Shown piece after piece: positions 18,643-27,355 of a stretch of 64,000 bases of DNA. Location: positions 1 to 64,000 of the forward strand of contig JAUIBT010000017.1 in the NCBI GenBank assembly GCA_030428255.1. The letters run 5' to 3'. Both the position numbers and the translations under genes were made by a program. A model generated the notes under the pieces. That model saw only the letters and a list, made by a program, of their open reading frames with translations, made no database searches and was not told where the DNA came from. The number at the start of each line of letters is the position of its first letter. Position 1 is the stretch's first letter. The DNA is from Alphaproteobacteria bacterium (GTDB lineage Bacteria > Pseudomonadota > Alphaproteobacteria > UBA7985 > JAUIBT01).

Positions 18643-19299
18643 TTACAAAATAGATTGGCCGGTGCCTGCCCAGTCCTTCAAAAAGGCCTCAAGCCCTTTG
18701 TCGGTGAAGGGGTGTTTGAACATGTCCCAAACGATTTTCGGCGGCACCGTCACAACATCCGCGCCCAGCATGGCCGCGCGCTCAACGTGGCGCACTGTGC
18801 GCACGGAGGCGACCAGAACTTGGGTTTGCAGATCGGGGAATGAGGAATAGATCTCTAAGATCTCGTCGATCAAGTCCATGCCATCTTTGCCAACATCGTC
18901 CAGGCGCCCCACGAAGGGCGAGATATAGGTCGCGCCAGCCTTGGCGGCCAACAGGGCTTGGGCCGGGCTGAAGCACAGGGTTACGTTGACCATGTGGCCC
19001 TCTTCGCTCAGCACGCGACAGGTCTTCAGGCCATCGACAGTCAGCGGCACCTTCACCGCGACATTTGAGGCCAGGGCCGCCAACTTGCGTCCTTCGGCCA
19101 GCATGGTTTCGTGATCGGTGGCGGCCACCTCGGCGCTGACCGGGCCTTCGACCATCTCACAGATTTCAGCGATGACATCCAGGATGTTGCGGCCAGACTT
19201 GGCGATCAAACTGGGGTTGGTGGTGACGCCATCAACAAAGCCAGCCTCAACGAGGGCTCGGATGTCTTGCGTGTCTGCGGTATCAATAAAAAACTGCAT
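18643..19299 (-). CDS. tal: Transaldolase (short, 218-residue type)
   Basis: Short-form transaldolase / fructose-6-phosphate aldolase family. '[20 protein letters not shown]' and '[16 protein letters not shown]' are the classic N-terminal blocks. The Schiff-base Lys lies in '[15 protein letters not shown]', and '[19 protein letters not shown]' follows. Its length and sequence match the bacterial class called Tal/TalC rather than the longer E. coli TalB type. It works in the non-oxidative pentose phosphate pathway, and 218 residues is full length. Confidence 0.93.
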   Translation of the reverse strand: MQFFIDTADTQDIRALVEAGFVDGVTTNPSLIAKSGRNILDVIAEICEMVEGPVSAEVAATDHETMLAEGRKLAALASNVAVKVPLTVDGLKTCRVLSEEGHMVNVTLCFSPAQALLAAKAGATYISPFVGRLDDVGKDGMDLIDEILEIYSSFPDLQTQVLVASVRTVRHVERAAMLGADVVTVPPKIVWDMFKHPFTDKGLEAFLKDWAGTGQSIL

Positions 19300-19353
19300 A
19301 TTGGCTCTTCTTCAGACGGCGCGCGCGGCGCCCGAGGGGGTTACAATCGAGGA

Positions 19354-21492
19354 TCAATAAAGGGCATCGGTGGTCGCCGATCTGGTGCCCGTTGTCGTGT
19401 TGCTGCCCGCTCCGAAGGGCAAGGGCAAAGGCTTAGCGGCCTGTTTGCTCCCGCCACTGGCTGGCGCTTTGGCTGCGGCCTTGGGCTGTTGGGCTGAGGG
19501 CGCACGCAAAATGGCGATCCGCTGCGGCTTGATCGCCGGTATGGGTGCGCGTAGGCCCTCAGGCAGTCGGTCAAAGACATAGCCGTCGGTCATTAGGGGG
19601 GCAGCCTGCGGGGTCGGCTCATCGCTCAACAAGCGCGCGGCGGTAGCGCTGGCCGCTTGGGCTTTGGCCTCGTCCAAGCTGCGGCCCTCTGCGCGCAGGT
19701 TTGCGTCCTTATCCAAACTTGCCACTTGCGGCAAGTTGGTCAGTGCCTGGGGCGCGTCCAAGCTCAAACCTGCGCCGGAAAAGCGTGGGAAGTCGGCGGC
19801 CGCCAAGCGGGCCAACTTGGCCTCGCCCACTGCATCCAGGTAGTTCGCCAGGGCCGAGTGGGTGGTACAAACGACTTCTGGCTGGTCACAGACCCGCTTG
19901 GCAAAGCGCTTGACCGCGCGCCAATAGGCCCCTTTGTTCCACAGGGCAAAGTGCAAGGACACCAGCATGGGGGCTCTGCCCGATTGATAGCGCTGATCCA
20001 TTTCAGCCAGCAGCAGCGAGAGCATTTGTTCTTCGTGGTCGGCGGACTTGGCACTGTTGGGCTGGCCATTGGTCTGCTTGAGATAAAAATCATAGTCCTG
20101 GGCTAGAACGCGGCGTCCGCCGTCTAGGGTCAGCATAGGCAGGCCGAGCTGCCACACGCCTTGCTCGCGTTTTGGCCACTGCGCACTGGTCTGCTTGCCA
20201 GAGGCATTGTAGCGCAAAGTGCTGAGGTTTTGCAGGGCTGCATCCAACGAGCCAGACCCGCTTTGCTCGCGCGCCCGGAAGCCGGACAGCAGCCGGTCGG
20301 CGGTGGCCTGCCAGCCTTCGGGCTCGCTGAGGCCATTGTCGCGATAGGCCCCGCGCACCAGCGCTTGGGTTTGGCTCAACTCCTGCTGCCATTGCTCGAT
20401 GCTCCAGCCCTGACCGCGGTGATAGCCGACGCCCTGCACCGCCACATCGTGACCTTGGGCCAAGGCATCTTGAATGCGCTCTAGGCGTCCAGCCAGCTCC
20501 TGGCGGTCCTTTGCAAAGCCAAGCCAGGCACGCCCGCTCTCGCCGGTCGGCGCGGTGTAACTGTTGGCGCGCGCGGCCAAAACCAGCGAGGAGGCGGAAA
20601 TGAAGTAGGTCACTTGGGCCGTGCTTTCACGGGCCAGATCTTGCGAGGTGTCCCAGAAGACGTTTCGCGAGGCGGCCTCGAAGGACAGCAAAACAAATTG
20701 CGGCGGGCGATAGCCGGGTGTCTCGATGCTCGTGAGCCAAGTTTCGGGCTGCTGCGGGTCGAAATTCATGACCAGGGCAGCATCGTCGTCCAACAGATCA
20801 TCATCAGGCAGCGCGGGTGCGCGCGCCAAAGACGGACCGGCGGCAGACGGGGCCTCAAGATCGGTATCAGAAAAGCTGGCATCGGCCAAACTGGCGACTT
20901 GCGGCAAGGGCAAGCTGGGCGCGTCTGCCTGCGGCTTCACCGGTGTCAGCGTCGGCAGGCTGGGCAAGCTGAGGCCCAAGCTGGGCGTGTCTTCACCGCT
21001 CCCGCTGCGCGCAAGGTCCGTGCTGGCGGCTAGGTTCGGCCCAAGGCCTTTGGGAACAAGGGGTTGCAAGGGCTGCATGCTTGGCAGCGCCAAAGGCTCA
21101 AGCTTTAGGGGTGCAGGCAGGCCGTTGGACCGAGCGGGCAAGGGCGCTGGTGCTCTGGGCTCTATGGGTTGTGCAACCGGCGCCTGGCCTCCCAAGGGAG
21201 CTGAAGGGATCAACGTGCGCAACTCATCGACATCTTGCGGCTGTAGCAACGCCAGCGCTGGCTCTTCACTTGATCCGGACGCGGGCTTAGTGCCAAACTC
21301 ACTGCCGCGTTGCCCTGGGGTCACGGTCGGCGCGCTCGCAAGCCCCGCCTCCAAGGGCGCGGGCCAAGCCGGTGCTTCAACACTGCGCGCGCCTGCGGCG
21401 GTGCCGGAAGTGGCGCGGCTCAAGACAGCCCCAAGCATCAAGCCCGGAAGGATGGCGGCCAAAGTGAACAGCAAGAAGTACGAGGAGCGCAT
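19354..21492 (-). CDS. Secreted NodB-fold polysaccharide deacetylase-like protein, catalytic motifs degenerate
   Basis: 712 residues from ATG 21492, which puts a membrane/signal segment ('YFLLFTLAAILPGLMLGAVL') right at the start; earlier in-frame starts reach into priA and are rejected. Residues about 30-240 are a low-complexity Pro/Ala/Leu-rich linker. The NodB-like domain covers about 245-570 ('PPQFVLLSFEAASRNVF' through 'PMLVSLHFALWNKGAYWRAV'), and another disordered tail follows. In active relatives the first motif reads roughly 'SFDG' and the second 'GHEI.SH..GH'. Here they read 'SFEAAS' and 'GHDVAVQGVGYHRG', so the metal-binding Asp and first His are missing. I infer a non-catalytic glycan-binding or structural role in the periplasm. 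Confidence 0.72.
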   Translation of the reverse strand: MRSSYFLLFTLAAILPGLMLGAVLSRATSGTAAGARSVEAPAWPAPLEAGLASAPTVTPGQRGSEFGTKPASGSSEEPALALLQPQDVDELRTLIPSAPLGGQAPVAQPIEPRAPAPLPARSNGLPAPLKLEPLALPSMQPLQPLVPKGLGPNLAASTDLARSGSGEDTPSLGLSLPSLPTLTPVKPQADAPSLPLPQVASLADASFSDTDLEAPSAAGPSLARAPALPDDDLLDDDAALVMNFDPQQPETWLTSIETPGYRPPQFVLLSFEAASRNVFWDTSQDLARESTAQVTYFISASSLVLAARANSYTAPTGESGRAWLGFAKDRQELAGRLERIQDALAQGHDVAVQGVGYHRGQGWSIEQWQQELSQTQALVRGAYRDNGLSEPEGWQATADRLLSGFRAREQSGSGSLDAALQNLSTLRYNASGKQTSAQWPKREQGVWQLGLPMLTLDGGRRVLAQDYDFYLKQTNGQPNSAKSADHEEQMLSLLLAEMDQRYQSGRAPMLVSLHFALWNKGAYWRAVKRFAKRVCDQPEVVCTTHSALANYLDAVGEAKLARLAAADFPRFSGAGLSLDAPQALTNLPQVASLDKDANLRAEGRSLDEAKAQAASATAARLLSDEPTPQAAPLMTDGYVFDRLPEGLRAPIPAIKPQRIAILRAPSAQQPKAAAKAPASGGSKQAAKPLPLPFGAGSNTTTGTRSATTDALY

Positions 21493-21678
21493 ATCTCTCA
21501 CGTTGAACGGCGGGGTGTCGCGCGGTAGGAGGCACCGCAAGGCACAAACCTTGAAATACAAAAATGGCCTGAAAATGGGCGGCCAAGCGAACATAGATCT
21601 AAAAAATTCAATCTTAGATTGTGATACCTCGAACTGGGCCTCAGCGCAAGGGCCAAGCTGCACATTTGGGGCATTTTT

Positions 21679-23931
21679 GTGAAACCAAGCCATCCCCTTG
21701 CCTGTTGCGCGCCCGCAGATCTAGCCAGCACGTCGCGTCTTTTCCCGGACCAAGACCAGCCGCCGCAACGCTGGGCCCAGGTCGCACTGGCCATGCCGAT
21801 GGACGAGACCTTCACCTATCGCGTACCAACGGATATGGCGTTGGATTGCGGCGATTTCGTGCAAGTTCCCTTTGGCCCGCACAGCCGCATTGGCGTGGTT
21901 TGGGCGATTGAGCCCGCGCGCGAAGCGGCCCCAAACTACCGGCTAAGGGACATCGCCGAGCGCTATGATTGCCCCGGCATGAGCGACGCGCTGCGCAGCT
22001 TGGTGAGCTGGACCAGCGCCTATTACCTGGCCAACATGGGCGTGGTTCTGCGCATGTGTCTGCACCAGCCGGGGATCGAGACCCCCTTGCCGCGCATCAG
22101 CCATTATAGCCAAGCGCCAGGTGCGAGCCAGGCTCCCCGGCTCTCCGCTCAGCGCAAGGCGCTGTTGGCGGCCTTTGCAGACACAGACCTAACCCGCAAC
22201 GCAGCCCTTGAGCTGAGCGGCGTTTCTGCGGCGGTCTTCAAGTCCGCCCTGGACGCAGGCTTGTTGGTCGAACGCGGCAGTCAAGAACAACGCCCCGTCG
22301 CCGAGCCCAACGCGCAGTTTGCGCCGCCCGAATTCCGCGAAGACCAGCTTCAAGCGCTCAACGCGCTGCATCAGGCCACACAGCAAGGCTTTCAAGTCAG
22401 CGTGCTGGACGGCGTCACGGGCTCGGGTAAAACGCTGGTCTATTTCGATCTCATCGCCCGCGCTATCGATGCTGGTCAATCGGTGTTGGTGCTGCTGCCC
22501 GAGATCGCCTTGTCGGCCCAATGGCTGGAACAATTCAAACAGCGCTTTGGCGTTGCGCCCGCGCTTTGGCACTCCAGCTTGACCACCACCCAACGCCGCC
22601 AGACCTGGCGCGCCGTAGCCGAGGGCAAAGTGCGGGTTTTGGTGGGCGCACGATCGGCGCTGTTTTTGCCCTTCCCGTCGCTGGGCCTGATCGTGGTCGA
22701 TGAAGAGCACGAGGCAGCCTTTAAGCAAGACGAAGGCACCCGCTATCACGCCCGCGATGTTGCGGTCATGCGCGCCAAGCTGGAGGACTGCCCGGTGCTG
22801 CTCTGCTCGGCCACGCCCTCGCTGGAGACTCTGGTCAACGCCAAGCGCGGGCGCTACCGCCATGTTGTGCTGGACCGCCGCCACAGCGAGGCGCGGCCTC
22901 TGACAATCTCGGCCATCGACCTCAGAGTAAACAAGCCCGAGAAGGGTCAATGGCTGGCCGAACCGCTGCGCACCGCGCTGCGCGAGACGCTGGAGGCGGG
23001 CGAGCAATCCTTGCTGTTCTTGAACCGACGAGGCTTTGCACCCCTGACGCTCTGCCAAGCCTGCGGCCATCGCATCACCTGCGATTTTTGCTCGTCCTGG
23101 CTGGTGCTGCACCGGTTCCGCCAGATGCTGAGCTGCCACCACTGCGGGCTGTCCAAGCCCCTGCCCCCCCAGTGCCCTGAGTGCGCGGCGGAAGACACGC
23201 TGGTGCCCTGCGGTCCCGGCGTTGAACGCGTTGGCGAGGAGGTCGCAGCTCTGTTCCCTCAGGCGCGGCTAGAGATCGTCTCCAGCGATTTGCTGATGAC
23301 CAGCCAAAGCGTTGAGGACTTCATCACCCGCATGACCCAAGGCGAGATCGATATTTTGATCGGTACGCAGATGGTGGCCAAGGGCTATAACTTCCCCAAC
23401 TTGACGACGGTGGGCATTGTTGACGCCGACTTGGGCCTGAACGGCGGCGATCCGCGCGCCTCAGAGCGCAGCTTCCAGCTCATCTATCAGGTGGCCGGGC
23501 GTGCTGGGCGGTTTGAAAAGCCAGGCCGCGTGCTGTTGCAATCTTATGATCCCGAACACCCGGTGCTGTCCGCGCTGGTGGCCGCTGACCGCGACGCTTT
23601 TTATGCCGCCGAAATCGAGCAGCGCGAACTGGCCAAGCTGCCGCCCTTTGGTCGCCTGGCCATTGTGATCTTGAGCGACCCCGACGAACGCCAACTGCAA
23701 GACCTGTGTCGCGGGCTAGCCGAACGCTTTCCCGCCAGCCAGGGGGTTCAGCTTTTGGGCCCAGCGCCCGCCCCGATTGCGCAGGTTCGCGGCCGCTTTC
23801 GCTACCGCTTTGTGCTGAAATCGGGCTTGGAGCAGCGCCTGCAAGACCTGCTGAGCCGCTGGCTCGGGCCGGTGAAGCTGCCCAATTCAACCCGGCTGGG
23901 CGTGGATATCGACCCTATCTCATTTGTCTAA
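21679..23931 (+). CDS. priA: Primosomal protein N' (replication restart helicase PriA)
   Basis: 750 residues. The N-terminal 3'-DNA-binding domain contains 'DETFTYRVPTDMALDCGDFV'. The helicase core has Walker A 'GVTGSGKTLVYFDLI', the DEEH box 'VVDEEHEAAFKQDEGTRYHA' and the C-terminal block 'NLTTVGIVDADLGLNGGDPR' with 'YQVAGRAGRFEKPG'. Between them is the zinc-binding region with eight Cys ('CQACGHRITCDFC', 'CHHCGLSKPLPPQCPEC'). PriA reloads the replisome at stalled forks. It is divergent from the NodB-like gene with 186 bp between. Confidence 0.96.
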   Translation: MKPSHPLACCAPADLASTSRLFPDQDQPPQRWAQVALAMPMDETFTYRVPTDMALDCGDFVQVPFGPHSRIGVVWAIEPAREAAPNYRLRDIAERYDCPGMSDALRSLVSWTSAYYLANMGVVLRMCLHQPGIETPLPRISHYSQAPGASQAPRLSAQRKALLAAFADTDLTRNAALELSGVSAAVFKSALDAGLLVERGSQEQRPVAEPNAQFAPPEFREDQLQALNALHQATQQGFQVSVLDGVTGSGKTLVYFDLIARAIDAGQSVLVLLPEIALSAQWLEQFKQRFGVAPALWHSSLTTTQRRQTWRAVAEGKVRVLVGARSALFLPFPSLGLIVVDEEHEAAFKQDEGTRYHARDVAVMRAKLEDCPVLLCSATPSLETLVNAKRGRYRHVVLDRRHSEARPLTISAIDLRVNKPEKGQWLAEPLRTALRETLEAGEQSLLFLNRRGFAPLTLCQACGHRITCDFCSSWLVLHRFRQMLSCHHCGLSKPLPPQCPECAAEDTLVPCGPGVERVGEEVAALFPQARLEIVSSDLLMTSQSVEDFITRMTQGEIDILIGTQMVAKGYNFPNLTTVGIVDADLGLNGGDPRASERSFQLIYQVAGRAGRFEKPGRVLLQSYDPEHPVLSALVAADRDAFYAAEIEQRELAKLPPFGRLAIVILSDPDERQLQDLCRGLAERFPASQGVQLLGPAPAPIAQVRGRFRYRFVLKSGLEQRLQDLLSRWLGPVKLPNSTRLGVDIDPISFV

Positions 23932-24083
23932 CAGACTGTCGCGAGGGCGCATGCGCTGCAGCGCGCAGGCTCGACCGGCTCGCAGCTAAAAAACAGGGCG
24001 ATAATTTCCCGCTTTCTGGCAAATTACAAACCAAATTCGCAGCTCTCGGTAAGGCTCTAACTATCTTGGACCGAATTTTCGGA

Positions 24084-24122
24084 TTTGCGAAAATTTTTGC
24101 TGCGATTTTTGTTTGCGAAAAT
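24084..24122. repeat. Direct repeat TTTGCGAAAAT x2 before rhodanese-metZ
   Basis: The 11-mer TTTGCGAAAAT occurs at 24084-24094 and again at 24112-24122, 28 bp apart, in an AT-rich stretch about 70-110 bp before the rhodanese start. Spacing close to an integral number of helix turns fits a regulator site or a direct-repeat operator. No known methionine-regulator consensus is claimed. Confidence 0.4.
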
Positions 24123-24192
24123 CGTCTGGCTCGGTTCTATCTTGCCCGCAGTTCCGATTCGTTTCCCCCGTTACCTTGCCACAGAGGCCCGC

Positions 24193-24606
24193 ATGTCCAG
24201 CCTGCCCTACAGAGCCGATGTCTCCCCACGCCAAGCCTTTGATGCCATGCAGGCCAATATGAACGCCGTCATGATTGATGTGCGCACAGGTCCGGAATGG
24301 ATCTTCGTCGGTCAGCCCAAGATCGCGCGCCTGGCCAATGTGAGCTGGCAAAGCTTCCCGACGATGATGGTCAATCCTGACTTCGAGGCGCAGGTGCGCC
24401 AAGCCGGGATTACAGAAGAGCACGAGATCTATTTGCTGTGCCGCTCAGGCGTGCGATCGGCCGCAGCGGCCGCCGCTTTGACGCAAGCAGGCTTTGCCGT
24501 TTGCTATAACGTGGCCGGTGGATTTGAAGGCGATCTGGATCAAAGCAACCAGCGCGGCCGCTACAACGGATGGAAAGCAGAGGGACTCCCGTGGCAACAA
24601 AAGTAA
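24193..24606 (+). CDS. Rhodanese-domain protein next to metZ
   Basis: 137 residues from ATG 24193; a longer frame from 24085 would start inside the AT-rich promoter stretch. The single rhodanese domain shows 'AVMIDVRTGPEWIFVGQP' and the active-site loop 'YLLCRSGVRSAAAAAAL' with the persulfide-forming Cys, followed by 'AGFAVCYNVAGGFEGDLD'. Rhodanese-like genes in front of metZ recur in alphaproteobacteria. A role in handing sulfur to, or balancing sulfide for, homocysteine synthesis is inferred. Its 3' end overlaps metZ. Confidence 0.88.
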   Translation: MSSLPYRADVSPRQAFDAMQANMNAVMIDVRTGPEWIFVGQPKIARLANVSWQSFPTMMVNPDFEAQVRQAGITEEHEIYLLCRSGVRSAAAAAALTQAGFAVCYNVAGGFEGDLDQSNQRGRYNGWKAEGLPWQQK

Positions 24607-25787
24607 ATCCTAACTGGCACCCAGATACGCTTGCTGTACGCGCTGGCCACCAGCGTTCGCCTTGGGGCGAGACCTCGGAGGCGCTCTATCTGACCTCGGG
24701 CTTTTGCTATCCCGATGCTGAGACCGCCGAAGCCCGCTTTAAGGGCGAAAACGAAGGCTTCGTCTACTCGCGCTATGGCAACCCGACGATCGAAACCTTC
24801 CACCAACGCATGATCGCGCTGGAGCCGGGTGCCGAGGCTTGCACGGCCACCGCCAGCGGCATGTCGGCGGTGTTTGGCGCGCTGGCCTCCTACCTCAATT
24901 CAGGTGATCACGTGGTGGCCAGCAAGGCCTTGTTTGGCTCGTGTTGGCAGATCTTGGCCAACATTCTGCCGCGTTGGGGGATCGAATCGACCCTGGTTGA
25001 TGGCGGCGATCTGACCGCTTGGGAAGCCGCCTTCCGCCCCAACACGCGCGCGGTTTTCCTAGAAACGCCCTCCAACCCCCTGCTGACGCTGGTGGATATC
25101 GAGGCCGTCGCCAAGCTGGCCCACGCCAACCGCCAAGATTGCCTAGTGGTGGTGGATAACGTCTTCGCCACGCCGCTTGCCCAGCACCCCCTGAGCCTCG
25201 GCGCAGACGTGACGGTCTATTCGGCCACCAAGCACATCGACGGCCAGGGCCGCGTTTTGGGCGGCGCGATTTTGGGCTCCGAGCACCACCGCGAAGAGGT
25301 CTTGCTGCCCTTCATGCGCCACACCGGCCCCTCCTTATCGGCCTTCAACGCCTGGCTGCTGGTCAAGGGCTTGGAGACCCTGTCGCTGCGCGTTGAGCGT
25401 TCGACAGCCTCAGCCCTGCACTTGGCGCAAGTCCTGGAGCAACACCCCAAGATCAAACGGGTGGCCTATCCCTGGCTGCCCAGCCACCCACAGCACGACT
25501 TGGCCAGAAAGCAGATGGCCCACGGCTCGACGTTGGTCGCCTTTGAGCTGGACGGCGGGCAGAAGGAGGCCTTCGACTTCATGCGCCGGCTAGAGCTGAT
25601 CGACGTGTCCAACAATCTGGGCGATTCCAAGTCCTTGATCACCCACCCTGGCACCACCACCCACCGGGCCATGGACGAAGACATGCGCAACGAGCTGGGC
25701 ATCAACGAGCGCCTGGTGCGCTTGTCGGTTGGCCTGGAGAACGCCAGCGATCTGGAGACCGATCTGCTGGCTGCGCTCGACGGCTAG
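24591..25787 (+). CDS. metZ: O-succinylhomoserine sulfhydrylase
   Basis: A Cys/Met metabolism PLP enzyme (gamma family) that makes homocysteine directly from O-succinylhomoserine and sulfide. Visible motifs are 'FVYSRYGNPTIETFHQRM', 'TASGMSAVFGALASYL', 'VVDNVFATPLAQHP', the PLP Lys in 'VYSATKHIDGQGRVLGG', and 'SLITHPGTTTHRAMDED'. I favour GTG 24591 (398 residues) because AGAGGGA lies 5 bases before it. An ATG at 24570 in the same frame is the alternative. Either start overlaps the rhodanese gene, so translation is probably coupled. Confidence 0.92.
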   Translation: MATKVNPNWHPDTLAVRAGHQRSPWGETSEALYLTSGFCYPDAETAEARFKGENEGFVYSRYGNPTIETFHQRMIALEPGAEACTATASGMSAVFGALASYLNSGDHVVASKALFGSCWQILANILPRWGIESTLVDGGDLTAWEAAFRPNTRAVFLETPSNPLLTLVDIEAVAKLAHANRQDCLVVVDNVFATPLAQHPLSLGADVTVYSATKHIDGQGRVLGGAILGSEHHREEVLLPFMRHTGPSLSAFNAWLLVKGLETLSLRVERSTASALHLAQVLEQHPKIKRVAYPWLPSHPQHDLARKQMAHGSTLVAFELDGGQKEAFDFMRRLELIDVSNNLGDSKSLITHPGTTTHRAMDEDMRNELGINERLVRLSVGLENASDLETDLLAALDG

Positions 25788-25833
25788 AGGTGGCTCCACG
25801 GCTAGAACCGGCTCGCCGATTCGGGGTGCCCCC

Positions 25834-26331
25834 CTAGGCCAGCTCCTCCAGCAGCTCGGCCAGGCGTTGCATGGTTGAGGCGACGCCTGCCTCGACGCCC
25901 ATGTCGATCACCTTTTGCAGGTCTTCGGCGGAGTCATATTGCACCTGGCAAACCACCAGCGTGCCGCCTTCGACATCGCGAAACCGCAGGTCCTGGCGCG
26001 AGATGGGCATGTCATCCAGCATATTGCCCTCAGGGTCCGAAAAGCCGTCAAAGCCCGTGTAGCCGTCAATCGGCGCGATGGCCAGGTAATCCAGGCGTGA
26101 CCAATACTCCTGACCCTCGGGGGTCACCATGGCAAAGTGCCAATGCCCGCCAGGGCGAAATTCCATGGTCTTGGTTTTGGCCGTCAGCGGGCTGGGCGCG
26201 TACCAGCGATCCAGCAACTCCGGCTTGGAATAGCAATCCCAGACCAAGGCCCGCGGAGCAGCAAAGCCGCGCGAGACGGTCATACTTGCCTGATCGGGAT
26301 CGGTTTGAAATTTGAAGGGTTGAAGGCTCAT
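25834..26331 (-). CDS. SRPBCC / AHSA1-type protein
   Basis: 165 residues of the Bet v1-like START/AHSA1 family: 'ASMTVSRGFAAPRALVWDCY', 'LLDRWYAPSPLTAKTKTMEF', 'GGHWHFAMVTPEG' and a closing helix 'GVASTMQRLAELLEELA'. Such proteins bind hydrophobic small molecules. The start overlaps the stop of the preceding ArsR-family gene by 4 bases (ATGA), so the two form one operon. ArsR-AHSA1 pairs are frequent in bacteria and their ligands are mostly unknown. Confidence 0.88.
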   Translation of the reverse strand: MSLQPFKFQTDPDQASMTVSRGFAAPRALVWDCYSKPELLDRWYAPSPLTAKTKTMEFRPGGHWHFAMVTPEGQEYWSRLDYLAIAPIDGYTGFDGFSDPEGNMLDDMPISRQDLRFRDVEGGTLVVCQVQYDSAEDLQKVIDMGVEAGVASTMQRLAELLEELA

Positions 26332-26669
26332 GTCGGCTCTCCTGCTTGCAATTCGGTGAGAAGGGAATCCAATTGGTCAAAACGGCTCTGCCACGCCAAG
26401 CGCTGATCGGCGAACCAAGCCTCGCAGGCCGCCAAGCGCTCCGCATTCAGGCGGCAGTGGCGCACGCGGCCGCTTTTGCGGGTCACAACCAAGCCCGCTT
26501 GCTCCAGCACAGCAACGTGCTTCATAAAGCTGGGCAGGGCCATGGCGTGCGGTTTGGCCAAATGACTGACCGTGGCCTCGCCCCGAGCGAGTTGCTGCAC
26601 CACCGCACGGCGCGTGGGGTCCGCCAAGGCATGAAAGACGGGATCGAGCTGTCCGCGATAGTTATCCAT
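26328..26669 (-). CDS. ArsR-family transcriptional regulator
   Basis: 113 residues with the ArsR winged HTH over about 5-85: 'VFHALADPTRRAVVQQLARG', 'MALPSFMKHVAVLEQAGLV', 'SGRVRHCRLNAERL'. There is no Cys pair of the metal-sensing kind, which suits the subgroup that works with AHSA1-domain partners. Direct repeats just upstream of the start are likely its own operator. Confidence 0.9.
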   Translation of the reverse strand: MDNYRGQLDPVFHALADPTRRAVVQQLARGEATVSHLAKPHAMALPSFMKHVAVLEQAGLVVTRKSGRVRHCRLNAERLAACEAWFADQRLAWQSRFDQLDSLLTELQAGEPT

Positions 26670-26672
26670 GAG

Positions 26673-26717
26673 GCTAACTGTATAGCGGAAAAATACTTAG
26701 GTCAATAGCTAACTATA
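26673..26717. promoter_or_regulatory. Repeat GCTAACTGTAT / GCTAACTATA upstream of the ArsR gene
   Basis: GCTAACTGTAT near 26673 and GCTAACTATA near 26708 are spaced 35 bp apart directly upstream of the ArsR start, in the 113-bp gap shared with mobB. They are good candidates for repressor half-sites. Confidence 0.4.
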
Positions 26718-26782
26718 GGGACAAACACCCAGGCGATTGCCCACCACTTGCACCCTGCCCTTGCTTCTGCCAGCTTAGCGCC

Positions 26783-27355
26783 ATGAGTCATGACTTCCCT
26801 GTTTCATCCCGCCTTCTCTATGCCCCGGACGCGCCGCCGGTCCTGGGCATTTCGGGCTTTAGTGGCGCGGGCAAGACCGAGCTTGTCACCAAGCTGCTGC
26901 CCGAACTGCGCGCGCGCGGCCTGCGGGTCTCGACGCTCAAGCACGCACACCACAGTTTTGATGTGGACCAGCCCGGTAAGGACTCCTATCGCCACCGCCA
27001 GGCGGGGGCCGAGCAGGTGCTGGTTGCCTCGGCCCAGCGCTGGGTCTTGATGAACGAACTGCGCGGTGCCCCTGAACCCGATCTCAGCGCCCTGCTGGCC
27101 AAGATGGAGCCGGTTGATTTGGTACTGGTCGAAGGCTTCAAGCGCGAGCCTTTCGCCAAGATCGAGGTTTGGCGCGCAGCAGCGGGTACGCCCTGCTTGT
27201 GGCGGGATCCTGATTTCTCTGCGCATATCATTGCTGTGGCCTCGCCAGACCCGCGCCCGGCGGACTGCCCCTTACCCTGGCTGGCGCTGGACGACCAGGC
27301 TGAGCTAGCCGACTTCATCCTAACGCAGATGCAGGCCGATCATGGTGCAACTTAG
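26783..27355 (+). CDS. mobB: Molybdopterin-guanine dinucleotide biosynthesis protein MobB
   Basis: 190-residue P-loop GTPase that supports MGD cofactor assembly. Walker A is 'ISGFSGAGKTELVTKLLP' at about residues 22-36. The substrate-side block 'VSTLKHAHHSFDVDQPGKDS' and 'DLVLVEGFKREPFAKIEVW' are diagnostic for MobB. The gene opens a molybdenum-cofactor operon and its 3' end overlaps moeA by 14 bases. Confidence 0.95.
   Translation: MSHDFPVSSRLLYAPDAPPVLGISGFSGAGKTELVTKLLPELRARGLRVSTLKHAHHSFDVDQPGKDSYRHRQAGAEQVLVASAQRWVLMNELRGAPEPDLSALLAKMEPVDLVLVEGFKREPFAKIEVWRAAAGTPCLWRDPDFSAHIIAVASPDPRPADCPLPWLALDDQAELADFILTQMQADHGAT

Noticed and set aside
23932-24192. SAM riboswitch before rhodanese-metZ
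   Set aside because: Neither SAM-II pseudoknot bases nor the SAM-I core could be recognised.
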